From assembly GCA_030490835.1 (NCBI GenBank), contig CM059972.1, positions 94,907,137 through 94,971,136 of the forward strand: a stretch of DNA of 64,000 nt. The letters run 5' to 3'. The stretch is from Annona cherimola. Taxonomy: Eukaryota; Streptophyta; Magnoliopsida; Magnoliales; Annonaceae. The notes beneath the pieces are model-generated. The model saw nothing but the letters and a program-made list of their open reading frames with translations, was not told the origin of the DNA and ran no database searches. Numbering within the stretch: position 1 is the stretch's first letter; each line of letters starts with the position of its first letter. Of this stretch, positions 22,913-34,443 are shown one piece after another. Both the position numbers and the translations under genes were made by a program.

Positions 22913-25900
22913 TAAGCAAAGCGATGCTCTTGCAATTTCAGGTAAACCGCGTACATATGATACAATTTCTTCAAATGTCATAATACACTTGCAATTTTGC
23001 TAAAATAAGTACGGGTGGAAAAACTCACTTTGAAATTGGTTTAATGCATTAATTTGTTAAATCCAAAACATTCATTATCGGGAATGCGACTTAGGTAAGG
23101 AATCCACAAACCAAACCAACAAAATTTTGGATTGGGTAGATTCCATTTTTACAAGCGACATTAAAAATTAACTAACCAATTCAGTTGTACTTACCTTGAA
23201 TGCATTAAATAATCATCAGTAATTAGAATTTGTTTCTTCATATTTTAATTTCCTTCTTATTTTAAGATTGTATTTGTCGTAATAGATTTAATTTATTTTA
23301 TTTTTATGAATTATTATATGTCAATAATTAATTAATTTTTTAACATGTATAATCGGTTGTAATTACTTTATGAATACACTCAGGTGCATCGAGGCTGAAT
23401 GCACCCAGATGCATTCAGTTAGACAGTAGTCATAAATTGGAAGGTATTTCTATAAAAAGATTAATTTTATTTTTCATATAACTTAATACTTTAAAATAGA
23501 TTAATTAAGCAAAATATTTTTAAATATTATATATTTGTTAATTCAATTTCTAACCCAAACCGAACCAGTTTTTGTATGACTAAAATAACATTGGTTTTAA
23601 GGTGTGAAAAATAAAATTGAAAGTAGAATTGATTTAGAATTTTACAAGATGGATTAAGGTTATATTTACCCTAATCTGAGTCAACCTAAATCGATTTACA
23701 CAGCTAATATAAGACAGTTATATTTAGCATAAAATATTTCGTGAAAAATAAAAATGTATAAATCGAGATAACCTTATGTGTATAAAATCAACGTAATTAA
23801 ATAGTTTATGTTAATATCAATTTTAAAATTGCATTTTCAATATTTAACTTTCAAAATATTATTGCTATGCAAATAAATAATTCTATAAAAATATTTTAAT
23901 ATATATGAATGGACTTAAGATTTTTTTACAATTTAAAAATAATTATATATTTTTAATCAAATGTGGTGCATGCACATATTTGATTTGAATGAAATTCAAC
24001 TGCTTAACTAGACAAATAGTGCTATTTATAACAAATGCAATAGATTTTTTATTAATCACGAAGGTCGTGGGAAAAAAATGAAAAAATTACATAAAATAGC
24101 TTTAAGATTCGAGACTCATACATAATAAATTTTCAATTAAAACTACTTTTTACATCATAAATATGTGCATCTCAATTTATATTCCAAATAATTTTTAGTA
24201 TTTAAAAATTGTTCGAAAATAGAAAAGTAACAGTTGTGGTATATAAAAATGGTGCCTTTTAAAATGTACGTCTGACTAAGAACGATTTCATCATATTAAT
24301 GAAAGTTTTGGTAAGCCATAAGATCAAATGACTTAGGGTCCGCTTGAAAAGACTAAAGATAAAATATGTATAGTACGGTAGCGACAGGAGAAAACATGAA
24401 AAAAATGGCTGAAACATATAAATAATAACATAAACACACCGCGTGGTTAAGGTGTAAAATCATTTCAAAGTGCATAGGTATGTATTACTCAATGGACCCT
24501 TAATATTGTTATTATAGGTAAATGATTTGATTTTATAGCTCACTACAACTTTTCTCAATGCCATAACTATATTCATAGCTAAACAAATACTTCCAACACG
24601 GTAAGAGCATAAGATTTTTAGATCAAATCTGTATTAAGAAAATTGTTATTTTTAAGGTACCCGCGAGCATGATTGGATCTCATAAAAATTGGTTCCTTTG
24701 AAATTTTAGAGTTTGTTTAGGGGCTTGACTTAAATGATCCATCCATCAGGATGCAATTGCAACCTTTCCAAAAAATTGGCATTTGCATTCATAGCCGTGT
24801 CAGTCAGATGCGCTCAAGTTATAATATATTCTCCACCCAAGTCATGTTCTGAACATATTCTTCCAACCACACCCCCCCGACTCAGCGCCAGCAAACCTTT
24901 TAAAGTGGAAGCATATTCTTACTGTTTGGAAGAAAGGAAGTCATGTTGGTTGATGATGTCACTCATGAGAAATAAGTAATATTAAAAAATGAAACTATTA
25001 TTTAGGTATATTGCCTTATTGATGGATGTAAGAAATTTTCTTTTTTGTAGGCTCGTTCTAGTCTTCTAGATAATGAAATTAATATACTGCAGAGGAACCA
25101 AAAGGAGGCTATGGGACTAGCGCAGGTGACACAGGGCATATTCTCTTAAGCAAAAAAATCCAGTGTGAGATCTTTGTCTTCACTTTAATATTTGAAAGTA
25201 ACAAAGAAAAATACAAATTATTCCAAATATATAAAATAGTTTGAAAAAGTATGATTTTATTGGTTAAAATGTTGAATCATATTAATACAATTTCGATATA
25301 TATGCATAAGAGCCAAGAATCTGAACCTTTCATCTTTCTTTTCCTTGTCTAAAGAGCATCCTAAAATTTTCTTCTTTTTCTTTGATTTTTTATAGCGACA
25401 TTATGACACAGTGAAATTTGCACAGGGCCCACTCTTTTTTTGGCCTTACTTTGCGGTGAAAAAAAATGAAATATATATAGATAGATCAATATGTATATAT
25501 GAATTTCGCTTCTATGAAATTCCTTTTATAAATAATCCCTTTCATTTTTAAAATATTGTAAATGCAAAATTAACTCTATCTATTATATTTAGCATCATTT
25601 ATATTATCATAAAAATCTTTTCATTTATTTAGTATAATTGTATATTGGTCACGTCTATAATTTTGTAAAATTAATATTTACATGATTTTATATAGTATTA
25701 TTATATTCAAATACATGTGTAAATAGATATAAACATTTTTCATAATTTACACATGAATATATAATTTTTGAGCAAATGTGGGCCATGTACATACTTTATG
25801 TGGATGAAACTTGGTTTCTTAACTAAACAAATGATGTTAAATACAACGAATGAATTGAATTTTTTTTTATGAAGGATCGAAATCCTAAATGTGCTTGAGA

Positions 25901-26360
25901 AGTGAAATAAAAAAAAAAAAACTGAAATGTTCTCAATAATAGATCAGTCCGAGACCAACGAACGGTTGAAGATATTTATTTATTTTTAAAGGAAAAAATC
26001 ATCATCATCATTCTGGTTATGATCATGCGATTGGTTACTGTTGGGGTGAACTTCAGAAGGATACTCATGGAGTTGACAGGTTGGATATCTTAAATAGATA
26101 GGATAGGTTCTTAATTTTTCATAAAATAGGTTTCAAATAAAAAATATCTAGGCACGGTAAGTTTCAAGGTCTGAGTATCCAAAACTGACATGAGATAATA
26201 ATATATATTCAATATATCTCTTATAAATATAAAAAATTTATTTAATTTGTCTATCATTTAATACATTTGAACAATGCATTTTAAAATTATATTATTGTCA
26301 TATTGATTATTGGTATTATGTAAGATTTATAGTTGAATTATAAAGTTTAAATGGTAGTAT
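22913..26360. other. AT-rich noncoding block with repeat fragments
   Basis: A terminus-like hairpin word, CACTCAGGTGCATCGAGGCT followed by GAATGCACCCAGATGCATTC, sits at about 23377-23420 without an attached foldback body. Fragments of repeat R3 lie at 23800-24060 and 25540-25870. An 81-codon frame at 24734-24979 matches no family and has no exon signals. No gene is supported. Confidence 0.5.
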
Positions 26361-26374
26361 AAAAGACCATTTTA

Positions 26375-26588
26375 ATCAGCGCGGGTGTGATGGAATCATT
26401 GCAGGGTCGTGGGTTCGAATCCCGCATTTGGGATTTCGGCCAGAGAAAGAGGAAAAAATTATTAGTGGGAACTGTTGTCTCCCGTCCGGGTGTTTGTGGG
26501 AGCAGTGGTCTTCCGTGTCTCCAGATTTATAAGAATGTCTTAGAACTTCAGTATAATATGTGTTGCATGTAAATATATTCCAATAAAA
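26375..26588 (+). mobile_element. tRNA-derived SINE, full length
   Basis: It has a tRNA-like head ATCAGCGCGGGTG, B box GGTTCGAATCC (26412-26422), a body with GTTGTCTCCCGTC and GTGGTCTTCCGTGTCTCC, and an A-rich tail. Direct repeats AAAAGACCATTTTA flank it (26361-26374 and 26589-26602). Same family as 13773, 37480 and 58663. Confidence 0.92.
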
Positions 26589-26602
26589 AAAAGACCATTT
26601 TA

Positions 26603-27666
26603 AAGAACCAATTTGAAACTAAAATTAGAACTAATTTGACCTTGAAAAAAAAAGTTACGGTAGGTTCGAAATTAATCCTACTAAAAATAGCTTAAAATAA
26701 GGATTTTTAAAAATAGTATAATAATAGGGTCTACTCGAACCAAACCCTACTTAGAATTCAAGTTACATTGTTACTTACTTTTGCAAAGCGTGAGTCCGGT
26801 AAATCAAAACCGGAGGGACCTAATAAAATTAGAATTTAAGCAAACCCATCATTAAGGAATTTGAACACGATTTCCTATTTATATTGAATAGAAATATAAT
26901 ATATACATAAAATCTAAGTAATAAATTTTATATTCATATATTTTATATCATTTGTATTTATGTTGGAATAGATGTTTGTTACATTGAAATTATAAGTAAA
27001 TTATATCGTTCATATTTATATTTATGTTATTTAATTTTATACTTGTTGGTTTTCTTCCTTTATATTTTTTAAAAGATAAATTTTCTTTTAAAAGATATTA
27101 TATTACTATACTTTTCTTGAATTTAATTAGGCCATATATTATTATTTTGATTTAGATGACTCATTAATTTATATCATATGAAAATTTGAACTTGTTGTTC
27201 TTAATTTAAGTAAAAATTTATCAACGTGAATTCTACTCAAATGCAACCAAACATTGACTTTTAATGCTAATGACTTACTTCAATTTAAAAGATCAATTTT
27301 TTTTTTTGCATTATTTGGGTCCATAGTTACTAATTATTCATAACTTATAAAATAAGATCACGGATTTGTTAGCACTTTTAGCTTACAAGTTATAAATAAA
27401 TTATGAAAGTTAATGTGTTAAACAAGATAGATATCAATCCGAGGAAACTCATTTATTTAAACGGATTATATAGGTCATATAAGTAGGTTAGTAAGTTGAA
27501 AAATGCTTGCCCTTAATTGGCAAAAAATAGATCACAAGTTGAAACTATGTTGAACGGTGACAACATTTTGGCATAAGCTGCATTCGAGCTTTTTCCAAAC
27601 GCATTAGCTCAAGCTGACAATCATCAAAAAAGAATATGCTCAATCCCAAACGAATATGCTTGCTTG
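26603..27666. other. AT-rich noncoding stretch
   Basis: No open frame over 60 codons. Includes TACGGTAGGTTCG and CGAACCAAACCCTA words of the kind seen in hAT-like subterminal regions (26640-26760), but no complete element. Confidence 0.45.
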
Positions 27667-28046
27667 GGACCCCGATTCAGTGCTCCCGGGCACATACATA
27701 TATTTTTTTAAATTTTTTTTTTATTTTCATAAACATGTTATCCCAAGTGTATTTAACATATATATAAATTTTTACCATTTTTGGATATTTTTAGATATTT
27801 ATTTTTGATTTTTGAAAATCAGTGGCATTTTAGTAATTTAAAATTACGTAAAAATGCCACTGATTTTCAAAAATAAAAAATAAATACCTAAAATACTCCA
27901 AAAATGGTAAAAATTTACACACAGATTAAATACACTTGAGATAACATGTTTATGAAAATATTTTGAAAAAAAAGTAAAAACAAATATATGTATGCGCCCG
28001 GGAGCATGCAGTGCTGCATGCTCCCGGGAGCACTGAATTGGGATCC
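27667..28046. mobile_element. Foldback element, CCCGGG terminus type, 380 bp
   Basis: The ends GGACCCCGATTCAGTGCTCC and, in reverse, GGATCCCAATTCAGTGCTCC pair well. The arms continue through the shared core (TTTTTACCATTTTTGG) to a centre around 27842 where AAAATCAGTGGCATTTT faces AAAATGCCACTGATTTT. An extra GCATGC hairpin sits in the right arm. GCTTG flanks both ends exactly (27662-27666, 28047-28051). No protein is encoded. Confidence 0.85.
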
Positions 28047-28152
28047 GCTTGCCAGTTGTCATGAACTTTGGTAATGCTTTGGAGTCACTTAACGGCAGAA
28101 TATTATATTAGAGGCATCTGGTGGAGGAATATTAAAAAATATATGTATAATA

Positions 28153-28883
28153 CAGCGGTGGGAATCGGGGCGTGCCATACCGGGTCAAAGTTTGCCCAAT
28201 CCTGACCCTATTTTTTAAAAATTAAATTTAACCCTCTTTTTATACCGGTTAGGGACAAGCTTGGTTTGACTATCACTTTTTTTTAATAGGTTCCAAGACC
28301 AACTTCAGGTGGGTATCGAACCGGTTTCAGGATAACGCGTCGGGTCCAAAATACGGGTCAAATAAGATAAATTTAAGAATTTATATACCTATTAAACATA
28401 AATATACATCTATATTAAATTTAAATATTATATGCTTCAATATTTCACTAATTGTTAAAAAAACATAATTAAGAAAACAAAACATTTGAAAATATAGTAT
28501 AAGTTTAATAAAATAGGTTAATATACAATTATATATAAGGGTTATTTATGTGCAAATTCTTTTTATGGATTCTTATATTATTTTTTGAATAAATTGATTC
28601 TTCTATTGTTGATAAAGTTGAATATAAAAAGTGAGAATTTTGAAAAAATAATAATAATAATATTTAAACATAGGCTTATCATTTTTAATAAATTAGTATA
28701 TGTGGGGCGAGTCGGACTCTTTGGATCAGAACATGGTTGATCCACCCCGACCCTATTTTTGAATTCGAGTCAAAATTTCTTACTCATCCCTATATCGGGG
28801 TAAAAATATATTGATTTTACCCGGCAAAAACGGGTCGGGTCAAAGTCGGGTCACGGTTTGACGAGCCCTAATTCCCACCCCTA
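28153..28883. mobile_element. Nonautonomous hAT-like element with 8-bp target duplication
   Basis: The left end CAGCGGTGGGAATCGGGG pairs with the right end, which reads TAGGGGTGGGAATTAGGG in reverse. ACCGGGTCAAAG and CGGGTCAAAGTCGGG are subterminal. The flanks GTATAATA (28145-28152) and ATATAATA (28884-28891) agree at 7 of 8 bases. The inside is AT-rich with no transposase. Confidence 0.85.
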
Positions 28884-29592
28884 ATATAATATGACATAAA
28901 AATTATATGATACAGTATTTTTTTGATATAAAGTATGAAAAAATAGCATTTAATTATGAAAATTAATAATAAAAAGATAGACTTAAGTAGTAAAAAAATA
29001 AAGTTAACAAAAAATTTTAATTAAATAAGAACAACAAATTACTGTATCCTATCATGTACTATATACTCCAAATCTGTTGTACCCATCATGCAACTAATTG
29101 ACAAAGAAAAGAATAATTCTAGAATGGATCCAAATCAAGGATGAGTATGGCCACCATATGAAAATATCCAAAATAAATGTAATAAAATTACTTAATTTAT
29201 ATATTAATTTCAAAGTTTTTATTTTCAATATTTAAAATATCTACAACATCATTCCTCCTATGTGGATGAATGAATTTAGGAAGTATTTATTATATTTAAA
29301 TGCATGTGGTAATAGATCTAAACATTTTTTACAATTTATATATGATATGTTTTTAAGCAAAGGTGGCCCAACCAAACTTGTGATCAAGATGATTTCTGGT
29401 CACATTGTAAAACAAACAAAGCTGAGAAAGGTTGCTTTTGATTCCATGGCCAAAACGAGCCTAATCCACAGGATTCCATGAAAAACTTCTCGGGTCACAC
29501 CAAAGTGGGACCCATTTAAGGATTGAAAAGAAAGCAGTGGCAAGTATTCTGGATCCCAACAACATCAAGTTTTTTTTTTTTTCAAATTATGA
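28884..29592. other. Noncoding stretch with an R3 repeat copy
   Basis: R3 words TTTTCAATATTTAAAATATC and AAATGCATGTGGTAATAGAT lie at about 29190-29370. The 73-codon frame at 29260-29481 crosses R3 and resembles no known protein. Confidence 0.5.
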
Positions 29593-29866
29593 GGTTGTTT
29601 GTTTACCATAAAAACTTTTTAAACTGTAATTTTTTAATTTAAAACTTTTTACTCTTTATGAGTATCTTTTTTTTTAATTATTTTTTCATATTTTTCTATA
29701 TAACGATTTTATTTTTCAATTATTTCTATATAACCACAAATATAACTAACTTATCTATTATAATTTTCTTTTTCTTTTTTTCATTATTAACTATATCATA
29801 TCATATTATTTTTTATCAATCTAAAAACTTTTCATCCAAAAATTTTATCACTTTATAAACATACTT
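29593..29866 (-). mobile_element. Tourist-like MITE, family A, reverse copy
   Basis: It starts GGTTGTTTGTTTACC, ends near AAACATACTTTA, and has the inverted family body (ATTATTTTTTCATATTTTTC, ATCTATTATAATTTTC). Diverged. Confidence 0.7.
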
Positions 29867-30657
29867 TATGTCATCCACAATAAATGATTAAGCAGTTGAT
29901 AAAGGTGTTTCCAAAGGAAAGAAAGACCACAAATGCTTAAGTTCAAACCCTGGTCTTTCAAGAAATTGGTCATTAAAAGTTGGAAAATGTATGTTAACTT
30001 ACGAAAATTTGCCAGTTCATCTGTTTGGTTGGGATGTCTAGCTCCTAACTCGATACTATTTAGTATTTACAAAATGGAGTTACAATTTTAAAAAAATCAT
30101 TAAAAGTTGCAAGATACGGGGTATAAAAAAAAAAAAACAAAAAAGTCACTTTACTACCTCTTCAATTGGGATGTCTACCCTTCAACTATAAGTCTATAAC
30201 CCACTCCTATGAGCTCAATTTCTCCCACTTCGTGTTTAATTTATCCACCTTAATCTCAAATTTTTGGTTGAGCTTGTAACATCTGGGTTGAACTTAATCT
30301 AAAAGGTCATAAAATTGAAAAAATATACATATACACATTTTTTTTTAAAAAAAAAAAAAAAAAAGGAAGAGAGACAAGACACTAGATCATGCATCCAAAC
30401 AAGTAATTAAGCCGCAGCATCAGAGGATTAAAAATCAAGCTACATGAAGAGAAAATGTTTGTTTGCCCATTCAGCTCGCTGCCCTATCTCAAGTTCCAAC
30501 CATACATAATATATAGTTACCTACATAGACACCACCCTACACAGGCATGCCTGCATCATACTAAAATTAAGATCACTAGAAGAGTCTAGGGGGAGAAGAA
30601 GAACAACAACAAACAAAGGAAAAGGCCTAAAAACATAGCTCCTGCTGTCCTAATCTT
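29867..30657 (-). other. Region downstream of the acidic-protein gene, including its 3' UTR
   Basis: On the minus strand this follows the TAA at 30658-30660. The first few hundred bases are probably 3' UTR, but no polyadenylation site could be fixed. A poly-A run lies at about 30347-30364. No other gene. Confidence 0.4.
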
Positions 30658-31116
30658 TTACTTCTTCCTCTTCTTGGGGGGCTGAAGGGCCTCTTCCTCC
30701 TCATCCTCTTCTTCTTCTTCTTCCTCATCATTCTCTTCGTCCTCTTCCTCTTCCTCTACCACCTCCTCTTCCTCATCCTCACCATCTTCATCCTCCTCAT
30801 CATCTTCCCCATCGTCGTCGTCCTCCTCTTCCCCTTCTTCTTCCTCCTCCTCTCCCTCTCCATTTTCTTCGCCTTCTCCAGCGCCACCTCCTGGTGCTTT
30901 CTTGTTGCTATTGCCATTGGATTTCTTGTCAAAACCACCATCTTCTGATGAGAGATCCTCCTCACCTTCTCCGAAACCACCATCCCCATCCTCTTGAGAT
31001 CCTACATCACCCTCGTCTTCATCATCTCCATCAGCGTCTATGGCTTCAGATTGGTTTTGATTCTGGTTGTCTCCTTTGCTTAAGATTTTCTCAGAAAGCA
31101 ATAGCCCAAATGGGTC
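30658..31116 (-). CDS. Highly acidic nuclear protein, last coding exon (residues 43-194)
   Basis: On the minus strand the exon follows an acceptor (TGTTTTTTCAG, complement of 31117-31127) and opens in phase 0 with DPFGLLLSEKILS. A Q/N stretch, a Gly/Asp/Glu region and a run dominated by Glu and Asp follow. The protein ends ALQPPKKRKK, a textbook monopartite nuclear localisation signal. Most of the exon is low-complexity acid, as in histone- or nucleolus-binding chaperone tails. The short DPFxLLLSEKIL motif and the basic end are the only specific parts. Plant relatives are often auto-named 'VHS3-like' from the acid tail alone, which says nothing about function. It joins 34318-34443 for a 194-residue product. 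No catalytic motif is seen. Confidence 0.75.
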   Translation of the reverse strand, partial: DPFGLLLSEKILSKGDNQNQNQSEAIDADGDDEDEGDVGSQEDGDGGFGEGEEDLSSEDGGFDKKSNGNSNKKAPGGGAGEGEENGEGEEEEEEGEEEDDDDGEDDEEDEDGEDEEEEVVEEEEEDEENDEEEEEEEDEEEEALQPPKKRKK

Positions 31117-31463
31117 CTGAAAAAACATGGTCCCCAGGAATTCCATTACAGTAATTGAAAATGGTATAGGAGTCAATGCCAATGTTGGCCTTAACAGTTT
31201 AATATAAGAAATAACAAAACAACAAAATAACACTGGCAAGCAGATTCTCCTTCTTACATTGTTTTGGCCTTTATCCTAGTCATGAGCATTGTGCAACATC
31301 AAAGTTAGTGAAAGAAATGAGAACCACTAGAAAACTTTACTCTCCTGAGCACTGTTGCTATTCTCATTCCAAAAGTCCTTTAATCAATGTGCTAAACTTC
31401 TTTAGCTATGTTTTTGGATTCTGGACTTGACTTGGAAATGAGACAATCTCATAGGCAAGATGC

Positions 31464-31679
31464 ACCAAATTATGATGCCCAGACACATTGCTATCAAGCA
31501 TGTCATTCAATAATTCACCGTTATCAAAGCAGTCATTCACATCATACGATTGATAATAAAAGGAAGAAATGACCAAATTATGATGCCCAGACACATTGCT
31601 ATCAAGCATGTCATTCAATAATTCACCGTTATCCAAGCAGTCATTCACATCATACGATTTATAATAAAAGGAAGAAATG
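31464..31679. repeat. Tandem duplication, two 108-bp copies
   Basis: Copies at 31464-31571 and 31572-31679 differ at only a few bases; both start ACCAAATTATGATGCCCAGA. Because 108 is a multiple of 3, a minus-strand frame (31406-31684) stays open through both and shows a 36-residue repeat (SFYY.SYDVNDC.DNGEL). It has no family match and lies in an intron. Confidence 0.9.
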
Positions 31680-32856
31680 ACCAAATTAAACCTCCTTTTA
31701 CTCCCCTAGTATGAATGTTGCTGAGTCAGTTGACTGAAGATGACACTAAGCCGCTCAAGTCCAGTCCATGAAGCGTTAAACTAGGCACTTTTTAGGCCTC
31801 TCTTTAACACTGGGGATTTTGGAAGGAGCCAAAACAAGCAGTTTGATCATGACTATTGGCATTTATTTCAACTTTGTCCGAGTCTCAGAGTCGAACTATT
31901 CACAGATGGGCACAAGTCGAGTTTTGAGGTTATCAAACTAAACTCTACAACAAATGGAAGGAAGGCGGACCCAGGATCCATAGCAGGCAAAGGTGAGAGT
32001 AGATTGAGTTTATATTGAGAAAACTAAACAAGAACAAACAGTGGGGTCTATGTCATGATCAGCTAAAGGAACATTGTAACATTTGGTGTTTTAATTCCAC
32101 GTAATGGGCCATCAATTAGCAGTCCGATTTTTTTTTTTTTTTTTTTTTTTTTAAATTCACTTCGGAAAAGAGGTGGCTTTTTACTTCTCCTATTTCTAGC
32201 TGTTTGATCCAAACGGAGAAAGGGAAAGATGATCAACTATGCAGCCCATCATCTGCAACTGGTGGTTCATTCCAGTCAAAGTATCAATGGTATGGCCCAC
32301 TCAGGTACAAAGGCTCACCTCATGAGAAGCTAAGATATCTCAACTTCCAAGGATGGCCCACAAGCCCTCATTAGCAAGATATCCCACGAAATTCTGTGCC
32401 CATCTACCTGTTTAGATTTTTTTTCGAGGACAGATACATTGGTGGTCTAGACCATTAGCGACCCATATGTTTGTAAATTTTGTTCATAATAACATTTTCA
32501 AGCTTAGAAGATCACAATCATAAATAATATTTAATTATCAGCTGTTCAGATGAGAAGCATAACAATGTTTTCTATCCCAATCACTATTCTGCTAATCGCT
32601 CATTAAAAAAATTTTAGCCGTTCATAAATTTATTTGCGTTTGCCCCCCAATTTTCTGCTTAATTTTCACAATATAACCGTCGATTTGGTAAAACCAGATG
32701 GATGGACTTTGTCTGCAAAAGTAACTTCCGCCACCAAAACCAGAAGTTAAGATTTCAGAGGGAAGCTAACACCTTGACGCGTTATATTATACAATCGGTT
32801 GCAGTTTTCATTCCAGCTACAACCGATTACTTCTCATAATTTTGTAAAAAAGTATG

Positions 32857-33375
32857 GAATAATTCATCTTATACTCATAAGAATTGCACATAATTCATAA
32901 TATACCTATAATATTTCATAAATTTCTCTTCTACCTATAACATTTTACACTAAATTCCTCTCATACATGTACTGTTAAAACTACCGTTATCTACCTCATT
33001 CATACACGTACTGTTAAAACTACCGTTATCTACCCCATTGAAAAGACGATTTTGTATACTTAGTTATCTATCCCATTAAAAAGACGATTTTGTCCTTTTA
33101 AAATTTTTTCTAATTAAAATAAATTAACCTTAATATAACTTTCAAATTATTTAATATTTTATATTAATTATTTACTACCAAGGTTAAATTATCTCAATTA
33201 GAAAATTTTAAATCGGCAAAATCGTCTTTTTAATGGGATGGATAATGGTGGTTTTAACTGTACGGATATGGGAGGAATTTGGAGTAAAATGTTATGAGTA
33301 GAAGAGGAATTTACGAAATGTTGTGGGTATATTAAGAATTATGTGCAATTATTATAGGTACAAGAGGAATTATCC
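32857..33375. mobile_element. Long terminal inverted repeat element (about 520 bp), Mutator-like
   Basis: The arms are over 200 bp: left TGGAATAATTCATCTTATAC..., right in reverse GGGATAATTCCTCTTGTACC.... Shared words are ATTGCACATAATTC, AACATTTTAC and AAAGACGATTTTG. The left arm carries a ~40-bp internal duplication (ACGTACTGTTAAAACTACCG). Long TIRs without coding suggest a MULE-derived MITE; the flanking duplication is unclear in A-rich sequence. Confidence 0.75.
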
Positions 33376-34317
33376 CAAAAAATATATATGTGCATATTTC
33401 AAATCTAAACCATTCACGATATAAACTATTATGCCCTTAGCTCCAATTTTAAAAATTACCCGTTTTGAAAACATTATTAAATATTCTTTTAATTTTCAAA
33501 TTTTAACAGTTGCATATTACTTTCGAATGTATTAAAAATTTACAATACGCAGAAACTTCGACCGGTTGTGTATATGACAAAGCATATCACATGGTACCCA
33601 GTCAAAGTTGGTGGCAAGTGTGGGATACTTTCGCAAATCAAGTTCATAAATGGAGCATATAGCCAAAAAGTAAAAATTGCGAAGTCGTAAAGATGGGCAG
33701 CGAAATAAAAATTGCCCTTGAAAATTTTCAATTTTTCATATTCCCTTGGCGCGTAGAAATTACTTCTTTTTTCCAGGAATAAGCAGAAATCCTCGGCAAA
33801 TGCAACGAATTTCGAATATGCTTTCTTTTCCCACCAAACGACGATATTTTGCACTTTTGACTTTTCAAAAGAAACAAACCCTGTTCTAATTTTATTATTT
33901 ATTTTCATTTTTTCAGGTCCAGGTGTACGGCTCAGATGGGACCTCCAGGACACTCCCTCTCTCTCTTTTTCCTTTTTTTGTTTTTTTTTTTTTTTGAGGA
34001 GAGGGAGAAAAAAAACATAGCCCGGCAAGGGAAGGGTCATCACACCCACCCAACATATCCACCAAACATCTGGAACTCAAAATATCCAAAGCCACAGTTT
34101 TATTCGCTTTCAGTTCCGCAAACGGTCCCCACTTCCCAGCTCCGGCGCATGTTAGCTTCGCCCAACCGCGGAACACGAACGCCAACAAAAAATTACCGGA
34201 AATGGACGAACGCGAAAAAGACGACAAAAACAATAGAGTTTAATTACTAGGTAAATACGAGGATATAGTAAAAATTACGGATTAGACGACAGCTGGCGGG
34301 TTCTGAAGCGAGATTAC

Positions 34318-34443
34318 CTGAAAAGGCACCAGGGGTTTGACCGGCGCGCACGATAGCAGGCTCGCCAGAATTTCTGCGGCGCACGGTAGCGGGCCCTGAG
34401 TCCCACTTGCCGCGACATGAACTGGACCGTTGCGAGAGTCCAT
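34318..34443 (-). CDS. Highly acidic nuclear protein, first coding exon (residues 1-42)
   Basis: The exon starts at an acceptor (TTTTCTTCTTACAG; exon edge 34541). The first ATG in it is at 34443, followed by MDSRNGPVHVAASGTQGPLP and a hydrophobic stretch AAEILASLLSC ending VPFQ. It stops at a donor CAG|GTAATC in phase 0, exactly matching the phase of the exon at 31116, so the product reads ...VPFQ|DPFGLLLSEK.... The exon is GC-rich, unlike the intron. No upstream ATG is present in this exon, which supports the start. The exact splice partners are predicted, not seen in RNA. Confidence 0.65.

Larger units (their letters stand above)
31117..34317 (-). other. Intron 2 of the acidic-protein gene (3.2 kb)
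   Basis: Donor GTAATC (complement of 34312-34317) and acceptor TTTTTTCAG bound it. It contains a tandem duplication (31464-31679), a poly-T run (about 32128-32152) and an inverted-repeat element (32857-33375). Several frames of 90-170 codons at 33.5-34.25 kb are AT- or pyrimidine-rich and match nothing. No extra exon is needed to keep phase. Confidence 0.6.

Noticed and set aside
24734..24979. 81-codon plus-strand frame
   Set aside because: No recognised domain and no flanking exon signals.
26412..26422. Possible tRNA genes (GGTTCGAATCC here and at 37532, complement of 13972, 58720)
   Set aside because: They lack a full cloverleaf and are followed by SINE bodies, A-rich ends and target duplications.
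30756..31154. Other-frame readings over the acidic exon (Arg/Lys-rich or His/Leu-rich)
   Set aside because: They are shadows of the GAG/GAA/GAT repeats of the true frame.
32848..33384. 9-bp target duplication AAAAAAGTA / AAAAAATAT for the long-TIR element
   Set aside because: A-rich on both sides and mismatched; not distinguishable from chance.
33540..34250. Overlapping long frames (up to 169 codons) on both strands
   Set aside because: They include poly-A/T-coded Lys or Phe runs, have no family motif, and lie inside the predicted intron 2.
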